NCBI GenBank assembly: GCA_947628655.1
Contig: CANRAS010000003.1
Location: forward strand, 62,001-126,000
Source of the DNA: an uncultured Clostridia bacterium
GTDB taxonomy: Bacteria; Bacillota; Clostridia; Oscillospirales; Ruminococcaceae
Reading direction: 5' to 3'
Length of the DNA stretch: 64,000 bases
The position numbers were made by a program, and so were the translations under genes. The notes beneath the pieces were generated by a model. The model ran no database searches, was not told where the DNA came from, and saw only the letters and a list, made by a program, of their open reading frames with translations. Numbering within the stretch: the first letter of the stretch is position 1; each line of letters opens with the position of its first letter. This document shows, in pieces, positions 33,497-42,501 of this stretch.

Positions 33497-35772
33497 ACGG
33501 TGTAAACTTCTTCGGCATACGGCATTTATCACCCGCAGGCGCGTTTTTCCTAACGCAGTATCTGAATGAAAAACAGCCCGCGCTTGTTATAGTCGAAGCC
33601 CCGTCCGATTTTGAGGATACCGTGCCCGATATAATGCGCTGTGAAACCCGCCCGCCGTTCGCCGTTCTCGCGTATACCGGGAGCGTTCCCGTGCGGACGA
33701 TACTCTATCCGTTCGCGGAATATTCCCCCGAATATCAGGCGATAAGGTGGAGCAGGGAAAACGGCGTTCCCGTGCGGTTTATGGACTTGCCGACCGAAAC
33801 TTTCCTGGCGCTTGCGGACGAAAGAATTAAAAAAGCCAACGGGTTATTCGATGAAACGGACGCCCCCGAAACAGTTACCGACCGCAAACCCGATGTTTAT
33901 GAACTTCTCTCCGAACAAAGCGAGGACGGTTCGCATGAAACGTTTTGGGAGCGAACTTTAGAACATTGCGCCGATTTTTCGGCTTACCGCGAGGGCGCGA
34001 ACCTTTTCGGCGCGAATATACGCGCATTATCGGAAAAAGACCGCGTTGACGAGGAAGAAACCGCCCTGCGCGAGATTTATATGCGAAGTGTGATAAGAAA
34101 CGCCGTAAGGGGCGGTATTGCTCCCGAAAAGATCGTTGTAGTCACGGGCGCGTATCACGTCGAGGGTCTGAAAACGTGGGATAACGACGAGGAACTCCCA
34201 ACGTTACCGAAACTGCCGTCATTACATACGCTTATGCCGTATTCGTATTACAGACTTTCAACGCGTTCGGGCTACGGCGCGGGAAATAAAGCCCCCGCGT
34301 ATTATGAACTTATCTGGAAAGGGCTTTGCCAAAACGACCGTTTTTACGCGGCGAACGCGTATCTTTCAAAAATCGCGGAGAAAATGCGGGAAAACGGATT
34401 TTCCGCCTCGTCCGCGCAGGTGATTGAGGCGCTGAGGCTTGCAAAATCTTTAGCGCAATTGCACGGCGGGGAAATCCCGACATTGCGCGACATTCGCGAC
34501 GCGGCAACTACCTGCATAGGCGAGGGAAGTTTTGCCGCGATAAGCACAGCCGTCGCCGATACCGAAATAGGCACGGCTATCGGCGAGATACCCGAAGGCG
34601 TTTCGAGAACGAGTATACAGGACGATTTTTACCGCTTGCTTAAAAGTTTGAAACTCGAAAAATACCGCTCCGTTACGTCGCAGGACTTGAAACTCGATTT
34701 GCGTGAAAATCTGAGGGCGAGTTCCGAAAAATCGGCGTTTCTCGACCTTAACCGTTCGTACTTCCTGCATAAACTCCGCGTTTTGGGAGTAAAGTTCGCG
34801 TACCTTGCCCCCTCAAAGCAGGACAACGCGACATGGGCGGAAATGTGGCAGGTTCAGTGGACGACCGAATGTGAAATAGTTCTCGTTGAAAGCGCCTTGA
34901 AAGGCGATACCGTAGAACTTGCGGCGGCGTATCAGATTAAAGAAACCGTAGAAAACACGGGGGATATTTCTGTTATCGCACAGGCTGTTGAGGACGCGTT
35001 CTGCTGCGGAATGTCCAAAGCCGCAAGCTATGCGGTAAGCGCACTTCAAGCCGCGGCTGCGGATAATATTCCGTTTGAGGACATAGCAAAGACTATGTTC
35101 CGACTTTCAAATGTAATAAGCTACGGCGATATACGAAAAGCGGACGTCACCGCCGTAAAGCCGATTTTAACGCAGTTATTCTACCGCGCGTGCCTGATTA
35201 TGGGCAATTCCTGCGTGTGCAATGACGACGCGTCGCAGGAGATTGCAAACGCTGTTAATATGATAAACTCCGTGGAACTCGCGCAAAATTGCCTTGAAAC
35301 GGAAAAATGGATAAAGGCGCTGTCCGAAGTTTCCTCCCGCGATGATTTGAACACGAAACTTTCGGGACTTTGCACGGCAATTCTCCTTGAACGGAACGTA
35401 ATGACGAACGACGAACTAAAGACGGAAGTGTCCCGCAGACTTTCAAAAGGAGTTCCCGCGGATTTGGGCGCGGGGTGGTTCGAGGGACTTACGATGAAGA
35501 ACCGCCCTGCTTTGACGGCTCGGCTGTCGTTGTGGGAAAGTCTGGACGATTATCTTAAAGACCTTGACGGCGAGGAATTTAAACGTGCGCTTGTGTTCCT
35601 GCGCAGAGCGTTCGCGGATTTTTCTTCTGCGGAAAAGGACGCTATAGCGGAAAATCTCGGAGAAATCTGGGGTCTTAACGGGGAAGAGGTAAGCGAAGTG
35701 TTAAACGCTCCGCTGGACGCCGCGTCACAACAGGCTTTAAACGAACTTTCGGACTTTGATTTTGATTTTTAG
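33493..35772 (+). CDS. DUF5682-type protein of the MoxR-VWA operon
   Basis: The 759-residue protein begins VNFFGIRHLSPAGAFFLTQYLNEKQPALVIVEAPSDFED, a pattern I associate with DUF5682, and shows a TIKI/TraB-like layout: GIRH near the start, conserved acidic residues, and VVVTGAYHVEGL around residue 215. That resembles a metalloprotease-type domain in which histidines bind metal. The C-terminal half is helical. The start overlaps the MoxR stop, indicating coupling. The enzyme activity is not established. Confidence 0.75.
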   Translation: MNGVNFFGIRHLSPAGAFFLTQYLNEKQPALVIVEAPSDFEDTVPDIMRCETRPPFAVLAYTGSVPVRTILYPFAEYSPEYQAIRWSRENGVPVRFMDLPTETFLALADERIKKANGLFDETDAPETVTDRKPDVYELLSEQSEDGSHETFWERTLEHCADFSAYREGANLFGANIRALSEKDRVDEEETALREIYMRSVIRNAVRGGIAPEKIVVVTGAYHVEGLKTWDNDEELPTLPKLPSLHTLMPYSYYRLSTRSGYGAGNKAPAYYELIWKGLCQNDRFYAANAYLSKIAEKMRENGFSASSAQVIEALRLAKSLAQLHGGEIPTLRDIRDAATTCIGEGSFAAISTAVADTEIGTAIGEIPEGVSRTSIQDDFYRLLKSLKLEKYRSVTSQDLKLDLRENLRASSEKSAFLDLNRSYFLHKLRVLGVKFAYLAPSKQDNATWAEMWQVQWTTECEIVLVESALKGDTVELAAAYQIKETVENTGDISVIAQAVEDAFCCGMSKAASYAVSALQAAAADNIPFEDIAKTMFRLSNVISYGDIRKADVTAVKPILTQLFYRACLIMGNSCVCNDDASQEIANAVNMINSVELAQNCLETEKWIKALSEVSSRDDLNTKLSGLCTAILLERNVMTNDELKTEVSRRLSKGVPADLGAGWFEGLTMKNRPALTARLSLWESLDDYLKDLDGEEFKRALVFLRRAFADFSSAEKDAIAENLGEIWGLNGEEVSEVLNAPLDAASQQALNELSDFDFDF

Positions 35773-35786
35773 ATTTAGGTGAATTT

Positions 35787-36965
35787 ATGGATACAACAGA
35801 ACAAATGCAGCGCTGGCGCTTGATATTGGGACAAGAGAGCGAAAACCGCTTTGAACTTATGAATATGCCCGCGCTTTCCGATGAACAAATGCTTATGGAC
35901 AGCGCCCTCGCGTCCATTTACAGCAAAAGCGGGCAGGGCGGTTTTGGTTCGGGCGGCGGGAAAGGACCGTCCAACCCGCAAATCTCCCGCTGGCTGGGCG
36001 ACGTAAGAACGCTTTTCGATACCGAGATAGTCAAGGTAATTCAAAACGACGCGATGACGCGGTGCGGGCTTAAACAGCTTATTTTCGAGCCTGAAATCCT
36101 CGAAAATGTCGAACCCGATATTTCTCTTGCGTCGGCTATTTTAACGCTTAAAGAAATGATACCCGAACGTTCTAAAGAAAGCGTAAGAGCGTTTATTAAA
36201 AAGATAGTTGACGAAATAAACAGAAATCTTGAACAGGATATAATCCGCGCCGTCACCGCCGCCGTAAATAAGCGCGAACATTCGCCTATCCCGTCCGCGT
36301 CTGCGCTTGATTATAAAATGACGATACGCAGGAATTTAAAACACTATTCAAAAGAACTTAAAACGATAGTTCCCGAACATTTCTACTTTTTCGAGCGTTC
36401 GCAAAGTTCCGCCGCCAAAAAATGGACAATTATCCTTGACATTGACCAAAGCGGTTCAATGGGAGAGAGTGTTATCTTTTCATCGGTAGTAAGCTGTATC
36501 TTAGCGAGTATGAGTTCGCTTAAAACGCGCGTTGTGGCGTTTGATACAAATATAATCGACCTTACCGACAAGTGTTCCGACCCTGTTGATTTGCTGTACG
36601 GCTTTCAGCTTGGCGGCGGCACTGACATCGACAAATCCGTCGCCTATTGCGAGCAGTTTATAGACGACCCGAAAAAGACGCTGTTTTTCCTGATTTCCGA
36701 CCTTGAGGAGGGCGGAAACCGCGCCGCGTTATTGCGGAGAATTGAGAACCTAAAACAGTCGGGAGTAACAGTCGTGTGTCTGTTAGCTCTCGCGGACAGC
36801 GGAAAGCCGTATTATGACGCGAATATGGCAGGGAAAATCTCCTCGCTCGGCATACCGTGCTTTGCGTGCAGTCCGCAAAAACTCCCCGAACTATTAGGAT
36901 TGGTGCTTAAAGGCAGAAGTCTGGCGCCGTTTGCAAGCGATTGTGAAAAGATAGGGAAATCATAA
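35787..36965 (+). CDS. VWA domain protein, partner of MoxR
   Basis: The 392-residue protein has a helical N-terminal region and a C-terminal VWA domain. The MIDAS motif D220-x-S222-x-S224 occurs in ILDIDQSGSMGES, the threonine in GGGTDID, and the aspartate in FLISDLEEGG, so metal binding is likely intact. The segment QGGFGSGGGKGPSN (about residues 50-63) is a flexible linker. No membrane segment or signal peptide, so this is a cytoplasmic MoxR-VWA pair. It is the last gene of the operon, followed by a strong terminator. Confidence 0.88.
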   Translation: MDTTEQMQRWRLILGQESENRFELMNMPALSDEQMLMDSALASIYSKSGQGGFGSGGGKGPSNPQISRWLGDVRTLFDTEIVKVIQNDAMTRCGLKQLIFEPEILENVEPDISLASAILTLKEMIPERSKESVRAFIKKIVDEINRNLEQDIIRAVTAAVNKREHSPIPSASALDYKMTIRRNLKHYSKELKTIVPEHFYFFERSQSSAAKKWTIILDIDQSGSMGESVIFSSVVSCILASMSSLKTRVVAFDTNIIDLTDKCSDPVDLLYGFQLGGGTDIDKSVAYCEQFIDDPKKTLFFLISDLEEGGNRAALLRRIENLKQSGVTVVCLLALADSGKPYYDANMAGKISSLGIPCFACSPQKLPELLGLVLKGRSLAPFASDCEKIGKS

Positions 36966-36970
36966 ACAAA

Positions 36971-37002
36971 CCCCGTTCCGCTTATGGGACGGGGATTTTT
37001 TT
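36971..37002 (+). terminator. Intrinsic terminator of the SWIM-MoxR-VWA operon
   Basis: CCCCGT pairs with ACGGGG and CC with GG across a short loop, followed by ATTTTTTT. Confidence 0.87.
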
Positions 37003-37041
37003 GTCCGACCCCGCATAAACTAAGGACAAGAGGTGATAAGT

Positions 37042-38658
37042 TTGGAGATTATCGCGGCGATAAACGACAATTTTGTTTGGGGCGCGCCGATGTTGTGTCT
37101 TATGTTGTTTACGGGAGTAAGCCTCACGGTGCGGACGGGATTTTTTCAATTGCGTAAGTTCCCGCACATTTTAAAAAGCACCGTGTTCTCGCGCGAGAAG
37201 AACAGCGCCGACGGGATTTCACCGTTTGCGGCGATGTGTCAGGCGCTCGCGGCAACTTTAGGCACGGGCAATATCGCGGGAGTAGCCACCGCGCTGAGTA
37301 TCGGCGGCGCGGGCGCGGTATTTTGGATGTGGATAAGCGCGTTTTTCGGTATGATGACAGGCTATGCGGAGAACGTTTTAGGCATACTCTACCGAAAAAA
37401 AGACGGCGAAAAATATAAAGGCGGCGCTATGCAGTACATAAGAAACGGACTTTCCGAAAGCCCAAAGACAAGACCGCTTGCAAAGCCGTTGTCTGTTATT
37501 TACGCGCTGTTATGCGTGGCGGCGGGTTTTGGAATGGGAAACGCCGCGCAGATGAATTCCGCGTCTGAGGCGCTCCTCGCGGGTTTCGGACTTCCGCCTA
37601 TCGTCACGGGCGTTGTTTTGGCGGCTCTTGCCGCGGTTATCGTGTTCGGCGGTGCAAAGAGAATTTCTGCGGTTTCGTCAAAGCTTGTACCGCTGATGTC
37701 GGGATTTTACATTATCGGCTGTGTTTACATACTTTTTGCAAACGCCGATAAACTGCCCGACGCGTTCGGTATGATATTCACGTCTGCTTTCGGATTGCGC
37801 CAAATAGGCGGCGGGATCGCGGGCGCGGCGGTAAAATCCGCCGTTTCTATGGGATTTAAACGCGGAGTGTTCTCCAACGAGGCAGGACTTGGAACAAGCG
37901 TTTTCGCCCATTCCCAAAGTCAAATGAAACACCCTGTAGTCTGCGGTATGTGGAGCGTTTTCGAGATTTTTTTCGATACGATAATTATGTGTACCTTGAC
38001 GGCGCTTGTTCTGCTCGTGTCCGATGTCCGCGCGGATATTCCCGCGGAAATACCGCCTGTGACCGCTGGTACGCAGTACTTTCGCCTGCGCGACAATAAC
38101 GCGATTATCACGGACGGCGAAACGCTCCCGCCCTCCGTCACCGCTTTCGGTATTCACGGCGAAGTGCTTGAAGTTCCGCTCCCGCAGGAACTTACCTACT
38201 CCAACATAATGGTAATTCAGGGCGAAGAAATCGGCGGGCGAATTGTTTCCGCGCGAATAGAGCCATTGCGCGGCGTTGCGCTCACCGAATGTGCGTTTTC
38301 CGCGCGTTTCGGGAAACCCGCGGGCGCGGTGCTTGCGATACTCGTTGCGATGTTCGCGTTTTCCACGGTAATCGGCTGGTGCTATTTCGGCGGAGAATGT
38401 ACGTCTTTTCTGTTCGGCGAGGGCAGCCGTAAAGTTTTTTGCGTATTATTTATCGCGTTTTCAATCGTCGGCGCCTGCGTAAATATGCAGCTTGCATGGG
38501 GAATAGCCGACCTGCTGAACGGTCTTATGGCGATACCGAACCTTTTCGCCGTGCTGTGCTTATCAAGGAAAGTAGTAGCCGTCACAAAAGATTATTGCAA
38601 GCCGAAGATTGCCGTAAAGAAAATAAAGTCCTCCGACCCGCCCGCCGCGCTTAATTAA
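37042..38658 (+). CDS. Sodium:alanine symporter family (AGCS) transporter
   Basis: The 538-residue membrane protein has AGCS signatures: FQLRKFPHIL, CQALAATLGTGNIAGVATALSIGGAGAVFWMW, GYAENVLGILYR, and FSNEAGLGTSVFAHSQS. The transport core is complete. Unusually, about 80 mostly polar residues (after LVLLVSDVRADIPAEIPP, to ARIEPLRG) are inserted before the last helices, which start VALTECAFSARFG. Most AGCS proteins of this type are near 450-480 residues. The TTG at 37042 is preferred, with AGAGGTGAT as ribosome-binding site; a GTG at 37033 is possible. Substrate probably alanine or glycine. Confidence 0.88.
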   Translation: MEIIAAINDNFVWGAPMLCLMLFTGVSLTVRTGFFQLRKFPHILKSTVFSREKNSADGISPFAAMCQALAATLGTGNIAGVATALSIGGAGAVFWMWISAFFGMMTGYAENVLGILYRKKDGEKYKGGAMQYIRNGLSESPKTRPLAKPLSVIYALLCVAAGFGMGNAAQMNSASEALLAGFGLPPIVTGVVLAALAAVIVFGGAKRISAVSSKLVPLMSGFYIIGCVYILFANADKLPDAFGMIFTSAFGLRQIGGGIAGAAVKSAVSMGFKRGVFSNEAGLGTSVFAHSQSQMKHPVVCGMWSVFEIFFDTIIMCTLTALVLLVSDVRADIPAEIPPVTAGTQYFRLRDNNAIITDGETLPPSVTAFGIHGEVLEVPLPQELTYSNIMVIQGEEIGGRIVSARIEPLRGVALTECAFSARFGKPAGAVLAILVAMFAFSTVIGWCYFGGECTSFLFGEGSRKVFCVLFIAFSIVGACVNMQLAWGIADLLNGLMAIPNLFAVLCLSRKVVAVTKDYCKPKIAVKKIKSSDPPAALN

Positions 38659-38686
38659 CATTTCGCGAAAATTTACGAATTTTCAC

Positions 38687-38715
38687 TTGACACCCTCACA
38701 TTTAACTGCTATAAT
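38687..38715 (+). promoter_or_regulatory. sigma-A type promoter of the transglutaminase-like lipoprotein
   Basis: TTGACA and TATAAT with a 17-bp spacer and extended TGC, 23 bp before the start codon. Confidence 0.87.
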
Positions 38716-38738
38716 ATAGTAGACAGGGGGTCGTTTAG

Positions 38739-39833
38739 ATGATAAAGAAAATTTGCGCCGCGATTTGCGCGGTTATATGTGTTACAGGACTTTGCGGGTG
38801 TTCGCTTTTCGGGGACGACGACACTTCCGCAAACGTTTATCTGCCCGCCGACCCTGTAAAAGGCAAGGTTTCATCGTCGTATTCCACGACGGCAAGCGGC
38901 GAAAACGGCTACGGTTTTACGATAGACAATACATCAACCTCGACAACCTACACGATTTCCTCCGATACAACGCCGATAACTCCGACAGACGACGACACCG
39001 AACCGATAGACCCTGTTGATTATTATTACGGCAAGTGGTATTATAACCACATTTCCGACATTCGCCAAAGAATATACGCTCGGCTTTACGAGTGCGCGAA
39101 AAACAACGAGTCTTCGTGCGACGTATCGGATTTGAACGTTTCGGACGTGGACGTTTACGAGGCGTTTTGGGCGTTTGATTATGAAAACCCGCAGTTTCCC
39201 GCTTTGGGCAACGGCTATGAACTGGAGTACATAGACGGGCGCATTTCCAACAAAGTGAAAACAATCAATATAAACTATTCAAGACTTGCAAGCGAGGTAT
39301 CAGCCGATGATTTAGCAAACGCCGCGGAGGAAATCATTTCCGAGGCTGAGGAGCTTGAAACCGATTATGAAAAGCTGAAGTACATTCACGACGCGATAAT
39401 CGACAGCACGGAATATACCAAAGAGGGCGAGCCGTATATCAGCGAGGCGGACGGACCCTTGCTTTACGGACAGGCGTTGTGCGAGGGCTATTCAAAGGCG
39501 TTTATGTATTTAGCGCAGTCAATGGGCTATCCGTGCATATGCTCCGTCGGAGTTGCAAATATGGAGGACCATATGTGGAATATGGTAAAAATCGGCAATT
39601 CGTGGTACAATGTCGATGTGACGTGGGACGACCCGCAGACCGATGACGGCACGGCACAGCTTCGCCACGATTATTTTCTGATATGCGACGCGGAAATTCG
39701 GCTTGACCACAGGGTAATACGCCCCGTAATGCTCCCTACTTCCCCCTACGGTTATTTCCCGCACGGCTATCAAGACCCTGATGATGTTTCGGCAACAACC
39801 TCAACTTCTGTTACCTCCAACAACGAAAACTAA
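38739..39833 (+). CDS. Lipoprotein with transglutaminase-like domain
   Basis: The 364-residue protein has a signal peptide ending in the lipobox LCGC (C21), so it is lipid-anchored outside the cell. A serine/threonine-rich region (residues 28-95) follows. The C-terminal half has the transglutaminase-like triad pattern: cysteine in LLYGQALCEGYSKAF, histidine in DHMWNMVKI, and aspartate in NVDVTWDD. Such extracellular domains often act as proteases or cross-linkers of cell-wall material. Own promoter, with a GGGGGTCG site; ends at a shared terminator. Confidence 0.87.
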   Translation: MIKKICAAICAVICVTGLCGCSLFGDDDTSANVYLPADPVKGKVSSSYSTTASGENGYGFTIDNTSTSTTYTISSDTTPITPTDDDTEPIDPVDYYYGKWYYNHISDIRQRIYARLYECAKNNESSCDVSDLNVSDVDVYEAFWAFDYENPQFPALGNGYELEYIDGRISNKVKTININYSRLASEVSADDLANAAEEIISEAEELETDYEKLKYIHDAIIDSTEYTKEGEPYISEADGPLLYGQALCEGYSKAFMYLAQSMGYPCICSVGVANMEDHMWNMVKIGNSWYNVDVTWDDPQTDDGTAQLRHDYFLICDAEIRLDHRVIRPVMLPTSPYGYFPHGYQDPDDVSATTSTSVTSNNEN

Positions 39834-39851
39834 TAGATTAAAATAACGCAA

Positions 39852-39890
39852 AATTCCCCCGCCGAATGTTCGGCAGGGGAATTGTTTTCT
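39852..39890. terminator. Bidirectional terminator
   Basis: AATTCCCC-GCCGAA pairs with TTCGGC-GGGGAATT with one internal mismatch. T-rich tails exist on both strands, serving the lipoprotein gene and the DUF1540 gene. Confidence 0.82.
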
Positions 39891-39904
39891 AAAAAATCCT
39901 CGGC

Positions 39905-40090
39905 TTACTTGCAGTCGCAGCCCGGCTTAGCCTTGAAAGAGAGGCAGTCGGTGCAGGCTACTTGCGTAGGGTCAGCCTCGTGAGTGCCTATCTCGATTTT
40001 ATCGAGCGAGCAATAATCGTCACAGCTGCAGTGGTTTTCACAATTGTGAATGGTGCATCCAATGTGCTTGTTGGCAAATTCAGTTCCCAT
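39905..40090 (-). CDS. DUF1540 cysteine-rich small protein
   Basis: The 61-residue protein has nine cysteines in two clusters: CTIHNCENHCSCDDYC near the start and CTDCLSFKAKPGCDCK at the end. This matches DUF1540, a family common in Clostridia and spore formers, and suggests metal binding. GGAAG with AAAGGAAGTA spacing precedes the ATG. It lies downstream of proS on the same strand, with no clear terminator or promoter in the 116 bp between them. Role unknown. Confidence 0.87.
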   Translation of the reverse strand: MGTEFANKHIGCTIHNCENHCSCDDYCSLDKIEIGTHEADPTQVACTDCLSFKAKPGCDCK

Positions 40091-40206
40091 AACAGTACTT
40101 CCTTTCGTTTTGTATGCAGAACGCGAAAAACGTCTGTAAGGATATTATGGATAACATTCTTTAAGTTATTCACGAGGTCGATTTTCATTTTTTTGCCGTT
40201 TTTGCA

Positions 40207-41928
40207 TTAATTGTCAATCATAAAAGCAATCAGTTCTTTTAAGCGCGAAACCGCATTTTTCGGGTCGAGTTTTTCCTCTATCGTTTTATCGCGCGATTTT
40301 AATTCGTAAATGCCCTCGTCAAGGTTGCGCGGCGATATGATAACGCGCAGAGGCACGCCTATCAAATCCGCGTCGGAGAACATCACGCCCGCGCGAACAT
40401 TGCGGTCGTCGTATATTACTTCCACACCTGCGGATTGAAGTTCCTCGTAAAGATTGTCCGCCGCCGCTTTTACGTTTTCATCATCGGAGCGCACCGCGCA
40501 TAGATGTACCTGCCACGGCGCTATCGCCATCGGCCATATCGGACCAAATTCGTCGTGCGACGCCTCGCATACCGACGCCGCAAGCCGTCCTACGCCGATT
40601 CCGTAGCATCCCATTATCGGAGTCTGCTCCTTTCCGTCCTTGTCAAGAAACGTCATACCCATAGACTTTGTATACTTCGTTCCAAGCTGGAATATGTTGC
40701 CGACTTCTATCCCGCGCGACACGGTAAGCGAGTGTTCGCCGCATTCCGGGCAGATACCGCCCTCAATAGCCTTTGCGAAATCGTGATATTCGATATTCGG
40801 ACAGTCGCGCTCCAAATCAAGCCCCGTCAGGTGATAATCCGTTTTATTCGCGCCGCATACAAGGTTATTGGTGTTTTTAAGGCTCTCGTCAAACAGCACT
40901 ATATGCTCCCCGTTGATTTTGAGATTGACAGGACCTATAAATCCTGCCTGCAATCCGCATTCTTCATCAATAACAGCGGGGTGAATTTCGCCCCCTAGGA
41001 AGTTAGTAAGTTTTGTTTCGTTCACATCAAGGTCGCCGCGTATAAACAGCACCACAAAGCTGTCGTCAGCGTTTTTCTGGTAAACCACGGCTTTCAGCGA
41101 TTTTTCTTTCGGCGCTTTCAGAAAATCGCACACTTCTTCAATCGTATGGCAAGCGGGAGTATTAACTTCCGCGAGAGGCTGAGATACTTCGTCGCGAGTG
41201 TTTTCGATAACGGACGGCGCAGCCTCGACATTCGCGGTGTATCCGCATTTTTTGCAGATAGCTATGCTGTCCTCGCCCACGGGAGTAAGCATCATAAACT
41301 CGTGGGAAATAGCCCCGCCCATCACACCGCTGTCAGACTTCACGGAGATAACGTTCTTACACCCGCAGCGGCGGTAAACGTTTTCGTATGCCTTATGAAC
41401 GCGCGCGTAATACTTCTCCAAATCCTCCTGCGACGTGTGGAACGAATACGCGTCTTTCATCGTAAACTCGCGTACTCTGATAAGTCCTCCGCGCGGACGC
41501 GCCTCGTCGCGGAATTTCGTCTGAATTTGATATATCATAAACGGATATTTTGTATAAGTATTCGCATATTCCCGAACAAGCTGAACAGCCGCCTCCTCGT
41601 GCGTCATACCAAGCACCATCGGCTGGCGGTTTCTGTCCTTAAAGCGCAGTAATTCGGTTCCGATAGACGTATAGCGTCCGCTTTCTTCCCATATTGACGC
41701 TGGCATTACGACGGGGAACATAACCTCCTGCCCGTCAATAGCGTCCATTTCCTCGCGGATTATCTGCTCTATCTTCCGTGTAATGCGTTTCAGCGGCGGG
41801 AAGTTTGAAAAAATGCCGTTTGCCACATATTTGATGTACCCGCCGCGCACCATCAGCGCGTGGCTGTCTATCTGACAATCCGACGGACGTTCTTTAAATC
41901 TGTCGCCAACAAGTTTCTCAAGTTTCAT
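40207..41928 (-). CDS. proS: Prolyl-tRNA synthetase
   Basis: The 573-residue class II synthetase is the bacterial type with an editing insertion. Motif 2 FRDEARPRGGLIRVREFTMKDAYSFH and motif 3 GIGVGRLAASVCEASHDEFG are intact, and the insertion domain spans roughly residues 230-380. The C-terminal anticodon-binding domain includes DDRNVRAGVMFSDADLIGVPLRV. It charges tRNA-Pro and edits mischarged alanine. The ATG at 41928 follows AGGAGG; a longer frame to 41985 enters the T-box. Expression is controlled by that T-box. Confidence 0.97.
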   Translation of the reverse strand: MKLEKLVGDRFKERPSDCQIDSHALMVRGGYIKYVANGIFSNFPPLKRITRKIEQIIREEMDAIDGQEVMFPVVMPASIWEESGRYTSIGTELLRFKDRNRQPMVLGMTHEEAAVQLVREYANTYTKYPFMIYQIQTKFRDEARPRGGLIRVREFTMKDAYSFHTSQEDLEKYYARVHKAYENVYRRCGCKNVISVKSDSGVMGGAISHEFMMLTPVGEDSIAICKKCGYTANVEAAPSVIENTRDEVSQPLAEVNTPACHTIEEVCDFLKAPKEKSLKAVVYQKNADDSFVVLFIRGDLDVNETKLTNFLGGEIHPAVIDEECGLQAGFIGPVNLKINGEHIVLFDESLKNTNNLVCGANKTDYHLTGLDLERDCPNIEYHDFAKAIEGGICPECGEHSLTVSRGIEVGNIFQLGTKYTKSMGMTFLDKDGKEQTPIMGCYGIGVGRLAASVCEASHDEFGPIWPMAIAPWQVHLCAVRSDDENVKAAADNLYEELQSAGVEVIYDDRNVRAGVMFSDADLIGVPLRVIISPRNLDEGIYELKSRDKTIEEKLDPKNAVSRLKELIAFMIDN

Positions 41929-41967
41929 TTTGAATAGACCTCCTAGTATAATTTTCGGGCGGAAACT

Positions 41968-41995
41968 AAAAAAGCCCCTTAACAAACGTTAAGGG
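41968..41995 (-). terminator. T-box terminator (Pro)
   Basis: GTTAAGGG and CCCTTAAC form an 8-bp stem on the minus strand, followed by a short GGC and six Ts. Confidence 0.85.
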
Positions 41996-42222
41996 ACGAG
42001 CGAAAGCACCCGCGTTACCACCCAAATTCACGGAGCCAAAAACCGCTCCGCACATCTCAAACGCCCTTAACGCGGGCAAACGCCGCCGTTTAATCGAGTT
42101 TTCGCGGCAGGCTCCAAGGCGGGTTCGGCATTCGGAAACTCGCGGCTCGCACCGACCGCCGCATCTCTTAAAGTCCGCAAAATGCCTACTATTCCTTGTC
42201 ATAGCTTTAGAATATTAATTTA
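41968..42222 (-). promoter_or_regulatory. T-box leader, proline specifier
   Basis: On the minus strand the T-box sequence GGTGGTAACGCGGGTG lies at 42022-42007, upstream of the terminator. The 3' side of stem I reads GAACCCGCCTTGGAGC, which lines up with the Tyr leader's GAATTACCTCTCGGAGC and gives CCC (42123-42121) as Pro specifier; an overlapping CCG a few bases before is the alternative. It matches proS downstream. Confidence 0.9.
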
Positions 42223-42229
42223 CGAAGTT

Positions 42230-42258
42230 ATTATATCACGTTTTCCGCGTTTTGTCAA
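42230..42258 (-). promoter_or_regulatory. sigma-A type promoter of the proS T-box unit
   Basis: On the minus strand TTGACA (42258-42253) and TATAAT (42235-42230) are 17 bp apart. Confidence 0.85.
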
Positions 42259-42302
42259 GTAGATTAATTCAACAATTTTCCCCCAAATTTCAAATTTGCC
42301 TA

Positions 42303-42331
42303 TTGAAAAACTTGACAATATATGTTATAAT
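42303..42331 (+). promoter_or_regulatory. sigma-A type promoter before the third element locus
   Basis: TTGAAA and TATAAT with a 17-bp spacer and TGT before the -10. Confidence 0.8.
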
Positions 42332-42414
42332 ATAGAAAGCGCAACATCTTTAACAGGATAAAGTATATAATTCAAAGGGGCGTAATATTGGTTTAGGGCA
42401 AAGTCTCTTTGTGT
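42326..42414 (+). ncRNA. Single copy of the 89-bp leader element
   Basis: Copy with CGCAACATC, CTTTA-ACAGGA-TAAAG, and CAAAGGGGC / GTCTCTTTG, in which a G-U pair replaces G-C. A second TATAAT begins at 42415, again one period after the first. Downstream is an 80-bp leader and a membrane-protein gene. Confidence 0.75.
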
Positions 42415-42501
42415 TATAATAGAAAATGGAGTTTTGTTTATAAGCGATATACCTAACAGGTTTATTAAGTTAAATGAATAAAGAAAAGGTGACACATTGC
42501 A

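Noticed and set aside
39988..40188. 66-residue minus-strand frame upstream of and overlapping DUF1540
   Set aside because: It overlaps a clear DUF1540 gene in another frame and lacks a convincing ribosome-binding site.
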